A stretch of 50,757 nucleotides of DNA from Flavobacterium sp. (GCF_025352425.1 NZ_JANXTI010000071.1:1-50757), one strand, 5' to 3'. Positions 36,628 to 45,022 are shown, counted from the first letter of the stretch. Numbers and translations are program-made. The notes: generated from the letters alone by a model not told the origin.

Positions 36628-36990
36628 ATGTCACACGACCACGCACACGAGCACGTATCAAATACAAAAAGAATATGGATGGTTTTTGCACTTTTGTCTG
36701 TTGTAACTACTGTCGAGGTGTATTTAGGAATTACAAGGCCGAGCTTTTTATTCATGCACAATTTCCTAAGCATGAATTTATTAAACTGGGTATTCATCTT
36801 ATTAACGCTTTATAAAGCATACTACATTGTTTGGGCTTTCATGCACATGGAAGGCGAAAGAAGTAGTTTGCGCTGGTCAGTTGTTGCGACTGTCATTTTC
36901 CTTGTATTATATTTATTATTTATACTTCTTGTTGAAGCAGATTACATTTTCGAGGTTTTTAAAAATGCCACTATTAAGTGGAATTTTTAA
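36628..36990 (+). CDS. Cytochrome c oxidase subunit IV-like protein
   Basis: A 120-residue membrane protein with three helices (about 17-33, 48-66 and 86-108) matching the prokaryotic oxidase subunit IV family (TTVEVYLGI, KAYYIVWAFMHMEGE). It starts with a His-rich SHDHAHEHV segment like that of coxA. It is the last gene before a terminator, so the first transcript of this cluster is ctaB-subunit III-subunit III-subunit IV. Confidence 0.88.
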   Translation: MSHDHAHEHVSNTKRIWMVFALLSVVTTVEVYLGITRPSFLFMHNFLSMNLLNWVFILLTLYKAYYIVWAFMHMEGERSSLRWSVVATVIFLVLYLLFILLVEADYIFEVFKNATIKWNF

Positions 36991-37010
36991 CGGTATATTA
37001 ATTCAAAAAA

Positions 37011-37047
37011 AGTCCCGTCGAGTTAGATAACACGTCGGGATTTTTTT
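37011..37047 (+). terminator. Terminator after the oxidase subunit IV gene
   Basis: Stem of 12 positions (TCCCGTCGAGTT against AACACGTCGGGA) with T-T and A-A mismatches at two positions and an AGAT loop, followed by seven T's. The T-run overlaps the -7 box of the next gene. Confidence 0.8.
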
Positions 37048-37054
37048 ATTTTTG
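37047..37054 (+). promoter_or_regulatory. -7 box upstream of the cysteine-less Sco-like gene
   Basis: TATTTTTG sits directly on the T-tract of the preceding terminator, 22 bases before the ATG at 37077. No -33 TTTG is visible because that region is the terminator stem. Confidence 0.5.
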
Positions 37055-37076
37055 TACATCATTTTTCACAATCCAA

Positions 37077-37736
37077 ATGAAAAAAAATATTGTCCTTTTT
37101 GTCTTGTTTGTTTTACCCATAGTTGCCTATCTTTTCTTTGCTTCTGGTGTGAATAGTTTTATTTCTTTGCCCACCATTACCAAAAACGTTCCTGAAGTCA
37201 ACACCTGGAAAACCCTCGATAATAAACCGGTTGCCTTAACCAATAAGATTACGATACTTGGCTTTATAGGAACTGATGTTATGAAGCACAAAGGGAGTTT
37301 CTTTAATCTTTATGAAATCATTTATGATAAATATAAGGATTTCAAGGATTTTCAAGTGGTCATGGTATTACCCGATGGAACACAAAAACAGGTTGAGGAT
37401 TTACTAAAATTAGACATAAAGCAATTGGGAACACACAAAGGATGGAAATTCGTTTTTGCTTCACCTAATGATATAGTTGCTTTTTACGACAAACTTCAAT
37501 TGGTTGGTAAACTCGATACTACCTTAGCAACGCCAAATGTCTTTATCATTGACAAAAAAAGAAACCTGAGAGGCAGAAAAGGAGAAGATCAAAAGGGAAC
37601 ACCCGAATATAAAGAAGGATACAACACCATTTTTGTTTCTGAGCTTTATAATAAGATGATGGACGATATGAAAATCATCATTTATGAATACCGTGCCGCG
37701 CTTAAAAAGAACCATAACGCTACAAAAGAACTTTAG
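37077..37736 (+). CDS. Sco/thioredoxin-fold-like protein without cysteines
   Basis: A 219-residue protein anchored by an N-terminal hydrophobic segment (about 4-23). Its body resembles the downstream Sco protein: ITILGFIGTDVMKHKGSFFN lines up with the Sco strand and CxxxC loop, with Val68 and Lys72 where the cysteines would be, and TPNVFIIDKKRNLRGR lines up with the Sco segment holding the metal-binding His, here Pro. It has no cysteine at all, so it cannot bind copper the Sco way or act as a thiol oxidoreductase. The alignment is by eye. It is the first gene of a group with Sco and DUF420, so a structural or assembly role in oxidase biogenesis is plausible. Confidence 0.65.
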   Translation: MKKNIVLFVLFVLPIVAYLFFASGVNSFISLPTITKNVPEVNTWKTLDNKPVALTNKITILGFIGTDVMKHKGSFFNLYEIIYDKYKDFKDFQVVMVLPDGTQKQVEDLLKLDIKQLGTHKGWKFVFASPNDIVAFYDKLQLVGKLDTTLATPNVFIIDKKRNLRGRKGEDQKGTPEYKEGYNTIFVSELYNKMMDDMKIIIYEYRAALKKNHNATKEL

Positions 37737-37747
37737 ATTTTTATCAT

Positions 37748-38431
37748 ATGAAGAATAAATCTTATATCGGATTATCATTTGTAGTGTTGGTTTTTGGAAT
37801 CATCTTCATTCCGAAAATTATCAACAGAATAAAAAGCGAAACAGTAGTACAGGGCGACAGACTTGACGCTGTTTCTAATCATAAAAACGGAGAAACAGGT
37901 TTAGTTAAAATTGGGCCGGCTCCCAAATTTGAATTGACCGACCAAAACGAAACAAAGGTTAACAACAATACCTATTTAGGCAAAGTATATCTGGTAGAAT
38001 TTTTCTTCACAACCTGTCCTTCCATTTGTCCGGTTATGAATAGGAACATGGTGGATATTCAGAACGAGTTTTTTGGAAACCCTAATTTTGGGATTGCTTC
38101 TATATCTATTGATCCGGAGCATGATTCATCACAAGTATTAAAAGAGCATGCTAAAACACTTGGCGTAAAATCTTCCAATTGGCATTTATTAACAGGAGAT
38201 AAAGAGTATATTTTTAATATCGCTAACAAAGGATTTAATCTTTATGCCGGGGAAAATAAAAATATCAAAGGCGGATTTGAGCATTCCGGACTTTTTGCTT
38301 TGATTGATAAAAAGGGAAATATTCGTTGCAGAAGAGATGATTTTAACAATCCAATCTTGTATTATGACGGATTAGACAAAAAAGGGGTAAAAGCCATTAC
38401 AGAAGACATAAAAAAACTCTTAAATGAATAA
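37748..38431 (+). CDS. SCO1/SenC-family copper chaperone
   Basis: A 227-residue membrane-anchored thioredoxin-fold protein (N-terminal helix about 7-22). It has the Sco copper ligands: Cys90 and Cys94 in FFTTCPSICPVM and His179 in FEHSGLFALID, plus the DPEHDSS segment. Sco proteins mature the CuA centre of oxidase subunit II, which here is encoded at 13840. It follows the cysteine-less paralogue by 11 bases and overlaps the DUF420 gene by eight bases. Confidence 0.92.
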   Translation: MKNKSYIGLSFVVLVFGIIFIPKIINRIKSETVVQGDRLDAVSNHKNGETGLVKIGPAPKFELTDQNETKVNNNTYLGKVYLVEFFFTTCPSICPVMNRNMVDIQNEFFGNPNFGIASISIDPEHDSSQVLKEHAKTLGVKSSNWHLLTGDKEYIFNIANKGFNLYAGENKNIKGGFEHSGLFALIDKKGNIRCRRDDFNNPILYYDGLDKKGVKAITEDIKKLLNE

Positions 38432-39017
38432 ATCAGACAACAAAACGCTGGAACAAAGATTTAGATTTCCCATAATTCTGATTTCAATACTAATACCGGT
38501 TGCCGTAGCTGTTTTGTTTACAGTGAAGCTAAAGGATTTTGGCATTGAAGTGGAGCCACTTTCTTTTTTACCACCAATTTATGCCTCCATAAATGGTCTT
38601 ACCGCCTTACTTTTAGTTATGGGAGTAATGGCAATCAAAAACGGAAACCAAAAAGTGCACGAACGATTTATGACCACCGCTATTGCTTGTTCCGGGTTTT
38701 TTTTAATAATGTATGTGGCGTATCACATGACTGCAGATTCAACAGTTTATGGCGATATTGATGGCAACAAAATTTTAGATGCAACAGAAAAAACAAATGC
38801 TGGTATAGCACGCGAGGTGTATTTGTTCATTTTGCTTACCCATATAGCGTTGTCAATTATAATTATTCCTTTGGTATTGATTACGTATGTGAGAGCCTTA
38901 GCAGCCCGATTTGACAAGCATAAAAAAATAGCAAAAATTACTTTCCCGCTTTGGTTGTATGTAGCAATAACAGGAGTTATTGTCTATTTAATGATTTCAC
39001 CTTATTATGCAAACTAA
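38424..39017 (+). CDS. DUF420 membrane protein
   Basis: A 197-residue integral membrane protein with five predicted helices and conserved His in KVHERFMTTAI, MYVAYHMTADS, LTHIALSIIIIPLVLITY and RFDKHKKIAKITFPLWLYVAITGVIVY. These match DUF420, a family often found beside oxidase assembly genes in Bacteroidota and Bacillota; the histidines suggest heme or metal binding but the function is unknown. Its ATG overlaps the Sco stop codon, and its own stop overlaps the ATG at 39007 of the following gene. Confidence 0.88.
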   Translation: MNKSDNKTLEQRFRFPIILISILIPVAVAVLFTVKLKDFGIEVEPLSFLPPIYASINGLTALLLVMGVMAIKNGNQKVHERFMTTAIACSGFFLIMYVAYHMTADSTVYGDIDGNKILDATEKTNAGIAREVYLFILLTHIALSIIIIPLVLITYVRALAARFDKHKKIAKITFPLWLYVAITGVIVYLMISPYYAN

Positions 39018-39285
39018 AGAAGAAAGAGCCAAGAGCCAAGAGCCAAGAACGTTTAGTTTGAAAAAGACTTTTTTCTTGCTTCTTGCTTCTTGCTTCTTTT
39101 CTCTTTCTGCTGCAGCCCAATGCGCCATGTGCCGCGCGGCTTTGGAAAGTGAAGGCAATAAAACGAAAGTAGAAGCCGTAAATGACGGTATTGTTTTCTT
39201 GATGGCTGTCCCTTATATAATTGTGGCAGTAATAGGTTTTGCGATTTACAGGATGTATTTTAAGAAGTCAGTTTCTAAAGAATAA
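39007..39285 (+). CDS. Small exported membrane protein with CAMC motif
   Basis: A 92-residue product by ATG 39007, or 75 residues by TTG 39058 (then M-KKTFFLLLASCFFSLSAAAQ, a clean signal peptide). Predicted cleavage leaves a mature N-terminus QCAMCRAALESEG with Cys39 and Cys42 (long numbering), followed by a transmembrane helix at about 64-83 and a basic tail. The residues between 4 and 15 (KEERAKSQEPRT) come from a heptanucleotide repeat array and are unlikely to be functional. Its position after Sco and DUF420 suggests a role in metal handling for the oxidase, with CxMC as a possible copper or thiol site; that is inference. I do not recognise a named family. Confidence 0.7.
   Translation: MQTKEERAKSQEPRTFSLKKTFFLLLASCFFSLSAAAQCAMCRAALESEGNKTKVEAVNDGIVFLMAVPYIIVAVIGFAIYRMYFKKSVSKE
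39025..39045 (+). repeat. Heptanucleotide array 1 (AGAGCCA x3)
   Basis: Three exact tandem copies of AGAGCCA plus a partial fourth, 12 bases inside the longest reading of the small CAMC gene and just upstream of its alternative TTG start at 39058. The unit length is not a multiple of three. Confidence 0.9.
39075..39095 (+). repeat. Heptanucleotide array 2 (CTTGCTT x3)
   Basis: Three exact tandem copies of CTTGCTT plus a partial fourth, encoding the hydrophobic core of the signal peptide of the small CAMC gene. Its reverse complement, in the register AAGAAGC, resembles the AAGAGCC register of array 1, so the two arrays form an imperfect inverted repeat around a 29-base centre. Confidence 0.9.
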
Positions 39286-39294
39286 TTCTCCGAA

Positions 39295-40686
39295 TTAATC
39301 CATTCCGTCAATTTTCACGTTCATTTTCCCAGTCGTTGTAATAAATGCAATAATAGCTTTATCGGTTACTTCTACTTTTTCAAAATCAAAATCATTCATG
39401 CTTCCGTTAACGAAAACACCTTTCATTGGTGAATAATTATTCAGATAAGGCAACAAACTTTTCTTGCCTTCTTCCAGATTTTCCTTTATAGAATAACGAC
39501 AGTTTTCTTGAATTTTTTTCAAAATCACACCCTGTAATAGCCAATTGGCGGTTCTGGTTAATAGTCCTTTTGTGTTTAAAACATAATCCATTTGTTCAAA
39601 ATAAATCTCTTTGGTTACCGCGTTATAATTTGGACTTCCCGAAAGATAAATGGTTCCGTTAATGCTTCCCGTCATATCTAGTCCAATAATAATCTTACTG
39701 TCTTTTTGCCAAAGCGATACATTCTGAACAACTATTTTTCTACTGCCGGCGGCAAATTCTTTTCCTTTAAAATTATTGGAAATGATTCTGGAAGCACTTT
39801 CATAAGTAGAAATGGCGGCAATGTTTGCGGTGAGCTTTTCTGGTATTTTAGCTACCGCTTTAAACTGAACAGCATCTCTGTCAAAACTGTTTTTTGGTTT
39901 TAAACCAACCATGGTTTGCATATTGCATTTCAATCCTAAATCCATATTGATTTGGCTTTTGCCCAAAACGGCATCGGTTACATAAACCTCTAAAGGAATC
40001 AATTTGAACCACGTTTGATATTGTTCGCTGGTTAAAAATGGCGTGCTCATTTTTTCTAAAACATCAAGTACATAGGGCTTGAAGTCACATGACTTTTCAA
40101 TGGCATCATCAATCTTTTTTGCAATTTTTGATTTGAAAATAGAAAGCGTAGGATTGATGATATAAGTAATTGGAACATTTTTTCCGGCCACTATTATTGT
40201 CGGACTTTCAGACCATTCAAAATCATCAATTTTAGAGGTAGTCGACATTTTCCAATTCGACAATTTTACATCGCTAATCAGTGTAATGGTTCCATTCAGA
40301 TTAATTTCCCGGGTATCGTTTAAACCCATGAAATCAGTTCCGTATTTAAATCGGGACCAAATTTTTAAGGGTAATGTGGTTTGTATTTTGCCGTTTTTCA
40401 TGACAAGCCGAATGGGTGCCGTTTTTGTAATTTTCATTTCAGTTTTATCATCATCCAAATTGGAATCGTCATAAATCTGACCGTTCAGCGTTTTGTTTAA
40501 CTGGTTTTCAATTTCTGTTAAGGAAATTTCCAAAGGCATATTGACAAACGATGTTTTGGTGTTGTAAACCATGGGTGTATCATCGGAAGGGAGCGGTTTT
40601 AAGGCTTCAATCTTTTGGGTAGTAGAACAACTATTGAAAAACTGCGAAAGGAACAGGACAAAAAGAGTTACTCTGAATGTTGCCAT
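39295..40686 (-). CDS. DUF4403-family lipoprotein
   Basis: A 463-residue protein starting at ATG 40686 (MATFRVTLFVLFLSQFFNSC), with a lipoprotein signal whose cysteine is in FNSCSTTQ; the reading frame continues 24 residues upstream but that part is not signal-like and overlaps the promoter. The body matches DUF4403 as I know it (PLEISLTEIENQLNKTLNGQIYDD near the N-terminus, KPYVLDVLEKMSTPFLT in the middle), a family of lipid-binding-like tubular folds of unknown role. It is transcribed divergently from tolC and convergently with the CAMC gene, whose end is nine bases away. Confidence 0.82.
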   Translation of the reverse strand: MATFRVTLFVLFLSQFFNSCSTTQKIEALKPLPSDDTPMVYNTKTSFVNMPLEISLTEIENQLNKTLNGQIYDDSNLDDDKTEMKITKTAPIRLVMKNGKIQTTLPLKIWSRFKYGTDFMGLNDTREINLNGTITLISDVKLSNWKMSTTSKIDDFEWSESPTIIVAGKNVPITYIINPTLSIFKSKIAKKIDDAIEKSCDFKPYVLDVLEKMSTPFLTSEQYQTWFKLIPLEVYVTDAVLGKSQINMDLGLKCNMQTMVGLKPKNSFDRDAVQFKAVAKIPEKLTANIAAISTYESASRIISNNFKGKEFAAGSRKIVVQNVSLWQKDSKIIIGLDMTGSINGTIYLSGSPNYNAVTKEIYFEQMDYVLNTKGLLTRTANWLLQGVILKKIQENCRYSIKENLEEGKKSLLPYLNNYSPMKGVFVNGSMNDFDFEKVEVTDKAIIAFITTTGKMNVKIDGMD

Positions 40687-40705
40687 AAATACAAATATTT
40701 TTTGG

Positions 40706-40713
40706 CAAAAATA
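40706..40713 (-). promoter_or_regulatory. -7 box of the DUF4403 gene
   Basis: On the minus strand TATTTTTG matches TAnnTTTG, 20 bases before the ATG at 40686. No TTTG was found at a suitable -33 distance. Confidence 0.45.
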
Positions 40714-40804
40714 AAAGTAAAAAATGTAATAATCCTGTAACATTATCAAAAAAGTCAAGTCTAAGTTTGTATCTCTTTAAATAAAGAATAAAAAGACAAA
40801 ATCA

Positions 40805-40812
40805 TATATTTG
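40805..40812 (+). promoter_or_regulatory. -7 box of the tolC-type gene
   Basis: TATATTTG, 37 bases before the ATG at 40850; the -33 region is weak. The two divergent -7 boxes are about 90 bases apart. Confidence 0.5.
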
Positions 40813-40849
40813 CTTACTAAAAAATTGAAGCTTGCAAACCAGTTTTATT

Positions 40850-42181
40850 ATGAAATGTAACTTACAAAAAATTGCTCTTCTTTTTATTTTGCTTTTAGGT
40901 TTTTTTGGTCATGCTCAGGTCAAAAACTGGACGCTTGAGGAATGTGTTGCGTATGCTTTGAAAAACAACATTTCCATCAAACAATCTGAACTGGATTTAA
41001 AAATTTCGGATGTCGAAAAACTCGAAGCTCTTGGAAACTTTCTTCCAAATGTTAGCGGTTCGGCAAGTTATGGAATCAATACTGGTGCAAACATTAATCC
41101 GGCAACAAATCAATTTGAAAACGAATCGTTCCGTTCTGCTTCGGCAAATATCAATACAAGTGTGAATTTGTTTAACGGGTTATTAAACTGGAAAAATCTG
41201 CAACGGGTAAAGCTCAACAAATTGGCAAACACTTACAGGGTGGACAAAATGAAAGACGATATTGCCCTTTCTGTTGCCAATTCTTATCTACAAATTTTAT
41301 TTAACAAAGAGCAATTGAAGGTTTTAGTTAACCAAAATAAAATAACTAAAGAAAATCTATTCCGAACCAAGGAATTAATTCAAGCAGGAACACTTCCGGC
41401 TGGTGATATTTATGATTTGAATGCAACTTATGCGTCTCAGGAACAACAAATTATAGTAGCTGAAAACACTTTAATGATTTCTAAATTAGCTTTGGCGCAA
41501 ACCCTTTTGTTAGAAGATTATGCTAATTTTGATGTTGCAGTATCAGAAATGGATATCCCGCCCACTACAATTCTGCTTCAGACTCCTGAGGCAATTATGC
41601 AAAAAGCCAAGGAAGTGGTCAATGATATAAAAATTGCAAGTTCCAATCTTGATATTGCCAAAAAAGATGTCCAACTTTCCCGAGCAGGTTATTTGCCAAC
41701 ACTTTCAGGTTTTGCAAGTTACAACACACGTTGGTCTCAAAGCATTCCTATTGGTTTTGTCGATCAGCTTTCTACCTTTGACGGGACGAATGTTGGTATA
41801 CAATTGAATGTGCCCATCTTGAATGGATTTGCTACTCGTGGCAGAGTTCAACGAAGTAAAATCAGTCAGGAAAAAACCAAATTGCTTTTAGATCAATCGG
41901 AATTAGATTTGGAAAGAACTGTATTTCAAGCGTATTATGATTTGATGACAGCAAAAGCGGCTTATGAAGCGGCTCTTAAAACTTCTGAAGCACGCAAATT
42001 TGCCAACGATTTTTCAAAAGAACGCTATGATGTAGGGTTGTTGAATTCATTCGATTATAGTCAGACTTTATTAGCCTATGAAAATGCTCAATCTGAAGTT
42101 TTAAGAACAAAATACGATTACATTTTTAAAATTAAATTATTAGAATTTTATTTTGGAATCCCAATTATTCAAAAACAATAA
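40850..42181 (+). CDS. TolC-family outer-membrane efflux protein
   Basis: An outer-membrane channel for export by a tripartite pump. The start at ATG 40850 (MKCNLQKIALLFILLLGFFGHAQ) gives 443 residues with a signal peptide; a TTG at 40832 would add six residues. Two copies of the TolC helical-hairpin/strand unit are visible (WTLEECVAYALKNNISIKQSELDL... and VVNDIKIASSNLDIAKKDVQLSRAGYLP), with typical LNVPILNGFATRGRV. The HlyD-type adaptor follows four bases later, but no pump gene is next to them. Confidence 0.92.
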   Translation: MKCNLQKIALLFILLLGFFGHAQVKNWTLEECVAYALKNNISIKQSELDLKISDVEKLEALGNFLPNVSGSASYGINTGANINPATNQFENESFRSASANINTSVNLFNGLLNWKNLQRVKLNKLANTYRVDKMKDDIALSVANSYLQILFNKEQLKVLVNQNKITKENLFRTKELIQAGTLPAGDIYDLNATYASQEQQIIVAENTLMISKLALAQTLLLEDYANFDVAVSEMDIPPTTILLQTPEAIMQKAKEVVNDIKIASSNLDIAKKDVQLSRAGYLPTLSGFASYNTRWSQSIPIGFVDQLSTFDGTNVGIQLNVPILNGFATRGRVQRSKISQEKTKLLLDQSELDLERTVFQAYYDLMTAKAAYEAALKTSEARKFANDFSKERYDVGLLNSFDYSQTLLAYENAQSEVLRTKYDYIFKIKLLEFYFGIPIIQKQ

Positions 42182-42184
42182 ACC

Positions 42185-43510
42185 ATGTCAAAAAAGAAAA
42201 TTTATATACTAGTTGGAGTTGTTATCGCACTAATTATAGTGCTTGTTACTTTAAAGTCAAAAGGAATTATTGGCGGTAATGATGATTCAAAAGAAGTTGA
42301 AACGGCAAAAGTTGATGAAATAACCATTGTAGAAACCGTATCCGCAACCGGCAAAATCCAACCAGAAATTGAAGTAAAAATATCTTCGGAAGTATCGGGA
42401 GAAATTATCGCTTTGCCTGTAAAAGAAGGGCAAGTAGTAAAAAAAGGCGATTTGTTGGTTAAGATAAATCCGGATTTATATACTTCAGGTTATAACAGAA
42501 CTATTTCAAATTTGTCAGGTTCAAAAGCAGGATTAAGTCAGGCTGATGCAACATTCAAGGAAGCAAAAGCAAGTTATGACAGAAGCAAGACCTTGTTTGA
42601 TAAAGGAATCATTTCGAAGTCAGATTGGGATAAAGCAGTGGCGACTTTTGATGGAGCAAAAGCCAACAAAGACTTGGCTTATTATAATGTGCAAAGCGCA
42701 AATGCAACAGTAAAAGAAGCAAAAGACAACCTTGGCAGAACAACTATTTATGCTCCGGCGGATGGGACTATTTCGTCACTTGGTGTGGAATTAGGGGAAC
42801 GTGTTTTGGGACAACAACAAATGACCGGAACGGAGATTCTTCGTGTTGCCAACCTTAATAATATGGAAGTTGAAGTGAGTGTCAACGAAAATGATATTGT
42901 AAAAATCAGCATTGGCGACAGCACAAAAATCCAGGTTGATGCGTATTTAAAAAAGGAATTCAGAGGTATTGTTACCAGCATTTCTAATTCGGCGAGCGCA
43001 GCAACAACGGCTGATCAGGTAACGAATTTTAAAGTAAAAGTTAGAATTTTAAAAGAATCATATCAGGATTTATTGGAAGGAAAACTAGCAACCTATTCAC
43101 CATTCAGACCTGGAATGACGGCAACTGTTGATATTATTACGAAAAGAAAAGAGAAAGTCATTGGCGTTCCAATTAGCGCTGTTGTTGTAAAATCAGATAC
43201 GGCGGCAACCAAAAGGTATGAGGTAAAAGAGGAAGGTGAAGACAAAAAAGTTACCGCAAAAAGTGACAAGAAATTTGAATGTGTTTTTGTAAAAGATGGC
43301 AACAAAGCCAAAATCAGAATTGTGAAAACCGGAATTCAGGATGACACTAACATCGAGGTTACTTCCGGCTTAAAGAAAGGCGATGTAGTCATTGTGGGTC
43401 CATATACAACAGTTACAAAAGACTTAAATTCGGGTGATAAAGTTACTTTGAAAAAGAGTTCTGATGTAAAAGATAAAAAAGAAACTTCTATTACTGTATC
43501 TACTAATTAA
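42185..43510 (+). CDS. Periplasmic adaptor (HlyD/MacA-like membrane fusion protein)
   Basis: A 441-residue adaptor linking an inner-membrane transporter to TolC. It has one N-terminal membrane helix (about 6-24), the first half of a lipoyl domain (VSATGKIQPEIEVKISSEVSGEI..LPVKEGQVVKKGDLLVKI), a coiled-coil hairpin (about 115-185), the second lipoyl half (GRTTIYAPADGTISSLGVELGERV) and beta-barrel/proximal domains. The single N-terminal helix is more like MacA-type adaptors of ABC pumps than lipid-anchored RND adaptors. The pump partner must be encoded elsewhere because tsaB follows at once. Confidence 0.9.
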   Translation: MSKKKIYILVGVVIALIIVLVTLKSKGIIGGNDDSKEVETAKVDEITIVETVSATGKIQPEIEVKISSEVSGEIIALPVKEGQVVKKGDLLVKINPDLYTSGYNRTISNLSGSKAGLSQADATFKEAKASYDRSKTLFDKGIISKSDWDKAVATFDGAKANKDLAYYNVQSANATVKEAKDNLGRTTIYAPADGTISSLGVELGERVLGQQQMTGTEILRVANLNNMEVEVSVNENDIVKISIGDSTKIQVDAYLKKEFRGIVTSISNSASAATTADQVTNFKVKVRILKESYQDLLEGKLATYSPFRPGMTATVDIITKRKEKVIGVPISAVVVKSDTAATKRYEVKEEGEDKKVTAKSDKKFECVFVKDGNKAKIRIVKTGIQDDTNIEVTSGLKKGDVVIVGPYTTVTKDLNSGDKVTLKKSSDVKDKKETSITVSTN

Positions 43511-43521
43511 ATCCTGAATCT

Positions 43522-44187
43522 TTGATTTACATTCTGAATATAGAAACAGCAACCAGAAACTGCTCAGTTTCCTTAGCAAAAAATGGAGAAACTATTTTAT
43601 GCAGGGAAATAGCCGAACAAGGTTATTCCCATGCCGAGAAACTTCATGTTTTTATCGAAGAAATTTTAAAGGAAACATCCATAACTGTCAGCGATTTAAA
43701 AGCCATCGCTGTTAGCAAAGGCCCGGGTTCTTATACCGGTTTGCGTATTGGAGTTTCTACTGCAAAAGGTTTGTGTTATGCGCTTGGAATTCCGTTAATA
43801 GCTGTTGATACGTTGCAGGTTTTAGCCAAGCAGGTTGGCGTCGAGAATGGTTTAATTGTTCCAATGCTTGATGCGCGACGAATGGAAGTATACAGCGCCG
43901 TTTTTGATAATAAGCACGTCCAAATAATGGAAGTACAAGCGGAAGTGCTTACTGAAAAAAGTTATGCTGAAATAACCGAGCCCATTTATTTTGTTGGCGA
44001 TTGCCAGGAAAAGTGCAAAACGGTTTTAACTAAAGATAACTTTACTTTCCTTCCCGAAATAATTTTTCCTTCGGCAAATGAAATGAGTTCCCTGAGCTAC
44101 GAAAAATTTATCAAAGATGAATTTGAAAATGTGGCTTATTTTGAACCTTTTTATCTGAAGGATTTTATGATGGCAAAATCAAAGTAA
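43522..44187 (+). CDS. tsaB: tRNA threonylcarbamoyladenosine biosynthesis protein TsaB
   Basis: TsaB is the inactive paralogue of TsaD that scaffolds the TsaBDE complex making t6A37 in tRNA. The 221-residue protein shows the ASKHA-type N-terminus (YILNIETATRNCSVSL), the SKGPGSYTGLRIG motif and LDARRMEVYSA. It starts with TTG at 43522; no ATG lies near the conserved N-terminus. It follows the adaptor gene by 11 bases and its stop is one base from the stop of the convergent MscS gene. Confidence 0.93.
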   Translation: MIYILNIETATRNCSVSLAKNGETILCREIAEQGYSHAEKLHVFIEEILKETSITVSDLKAIAVSKGPGSYTGLRIGVSTAKGLCYALGIPLIAVDTLQVLAKQVGVENGLIVPMLDARRMEVYSAVFDNKHVQIMEVQAEVLTEKSYAEITEPIYFVGDCQEKCKTVLTKDNFTFLPEIIFPSANEMSSLSYEKFIKDEFENVAYFEPFYLKDFMMAKSK

Positions 44188-44188
44188 A

Positions 44189-45022
44189 TTATTTCTTCGG
44201 AATTTCTTTTGCAAAAGATTGAATCACAATCCCTGCTTTATCAAAAGCTTCTTTGCATTCCTCTAAAACATCCGAACACATGTCGCTAAAATCGATGTTT
44301 TTAGACCATGGACGAATTGATAACTGAATTGCAGTATCTGTCAAGAGATTAACTACCACAGTTGGTGCCGGAGTTTTTAAGACTTTAGGATGCTTTTCTA
44401 AAACCTGTATCACAATGTCTTTGGCTGTTTTTATATTCGTTTCGTATGAAATATTAAATAGCAGGTTGGCTCTTCTGTTTTTCCCCAACGAAAAATTAGT
44501 TATAACACCGTTAGACAGAATTCCATTCGGAACAAAAATAGTCTGATTGTTTCCTGTAATTAATTTGGTTACAAAAATTTGAATTTCGCTTACCATTCCG
44601 GCTACGCCCTGTGCTTCTATAGAATCTCCAACTCTAAAAGGTTTGAATAAAATAATCAGCATTCCACCCGCAAAATTGGATAACGAACCCTGCAAAGATA
44701 ATCCAACAGCCAAACCAAGAGCTCCGAGAATGGCAACAAACGACGAAGTTTCTATGCCTAATTTTGAAATGAAAGTAATAAAAAGTAAAAAGCGCAATGT
44801 CCAGAGTAAACTATCTGCTAAAAAGGTTGACAATGTTGGGTCTAATTCACGCTTAATCATAATCCTTCTTACCAACCGGTTGATTAGCCTAACAGCATAC
44901 AATCCAATGAAAAGAATAATCAAAGCCATAATCAGCTTTGGTGAATAATCAATTGAAAGTTTAATAAATTGATCGATATATTCCGTAAAGGAATGAATAT
45001 TGAGAAGTTCGCTTTTTTCCAT
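44189..45022 (-). CDS. MscS-family mechanosensitive channel
   Basis: A small-conductance mechanosensitive channel of 277 residues, starting at ATG 45022 (MEKSELLNIHSFTEYID); the frame is open 14 codons further but that part encodes the upstream terminator hairpin. Three membrane helices are visible (about 24-47, 60-85 and 90-120), the last being the glycine/alanine-rich pore helix (ILGALGLAVGLSLQGSLSNFAGGMLIILFKPF), followed by the cytosolic beta and alpha/beta domains (IEAQGVAGMVSEIQIFVTKL, NGVITNFS). It opens under membrane tension to release solutes. It is convergent with tsaB. Confidence 0.92.
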   Translation of the reverse strand: MEKSELLNIHSFTEYIDQFIKLSIDYSPKLIMALIILFIGLYAVRLINRLVRRIMIKRELDPTLSTFLADSLLWTLRFLLFITFISKLGIETSSFVAILGALGLAVGLSLQGSLSNFAGGMLIILFKPFRVGDSIEAQGVAGMVSEIQIFVTKLITGNNQTIFVPNGILSNGVITNFSLGKNRRANLLFNISYETNIKTAKDIVIQVLEKHPKVLKTPAPTVVVNLLTDTAIQLSIRPWSKNIDFSDMCSDVLEECKEAFDKAGIVIQSFAKEIPKK

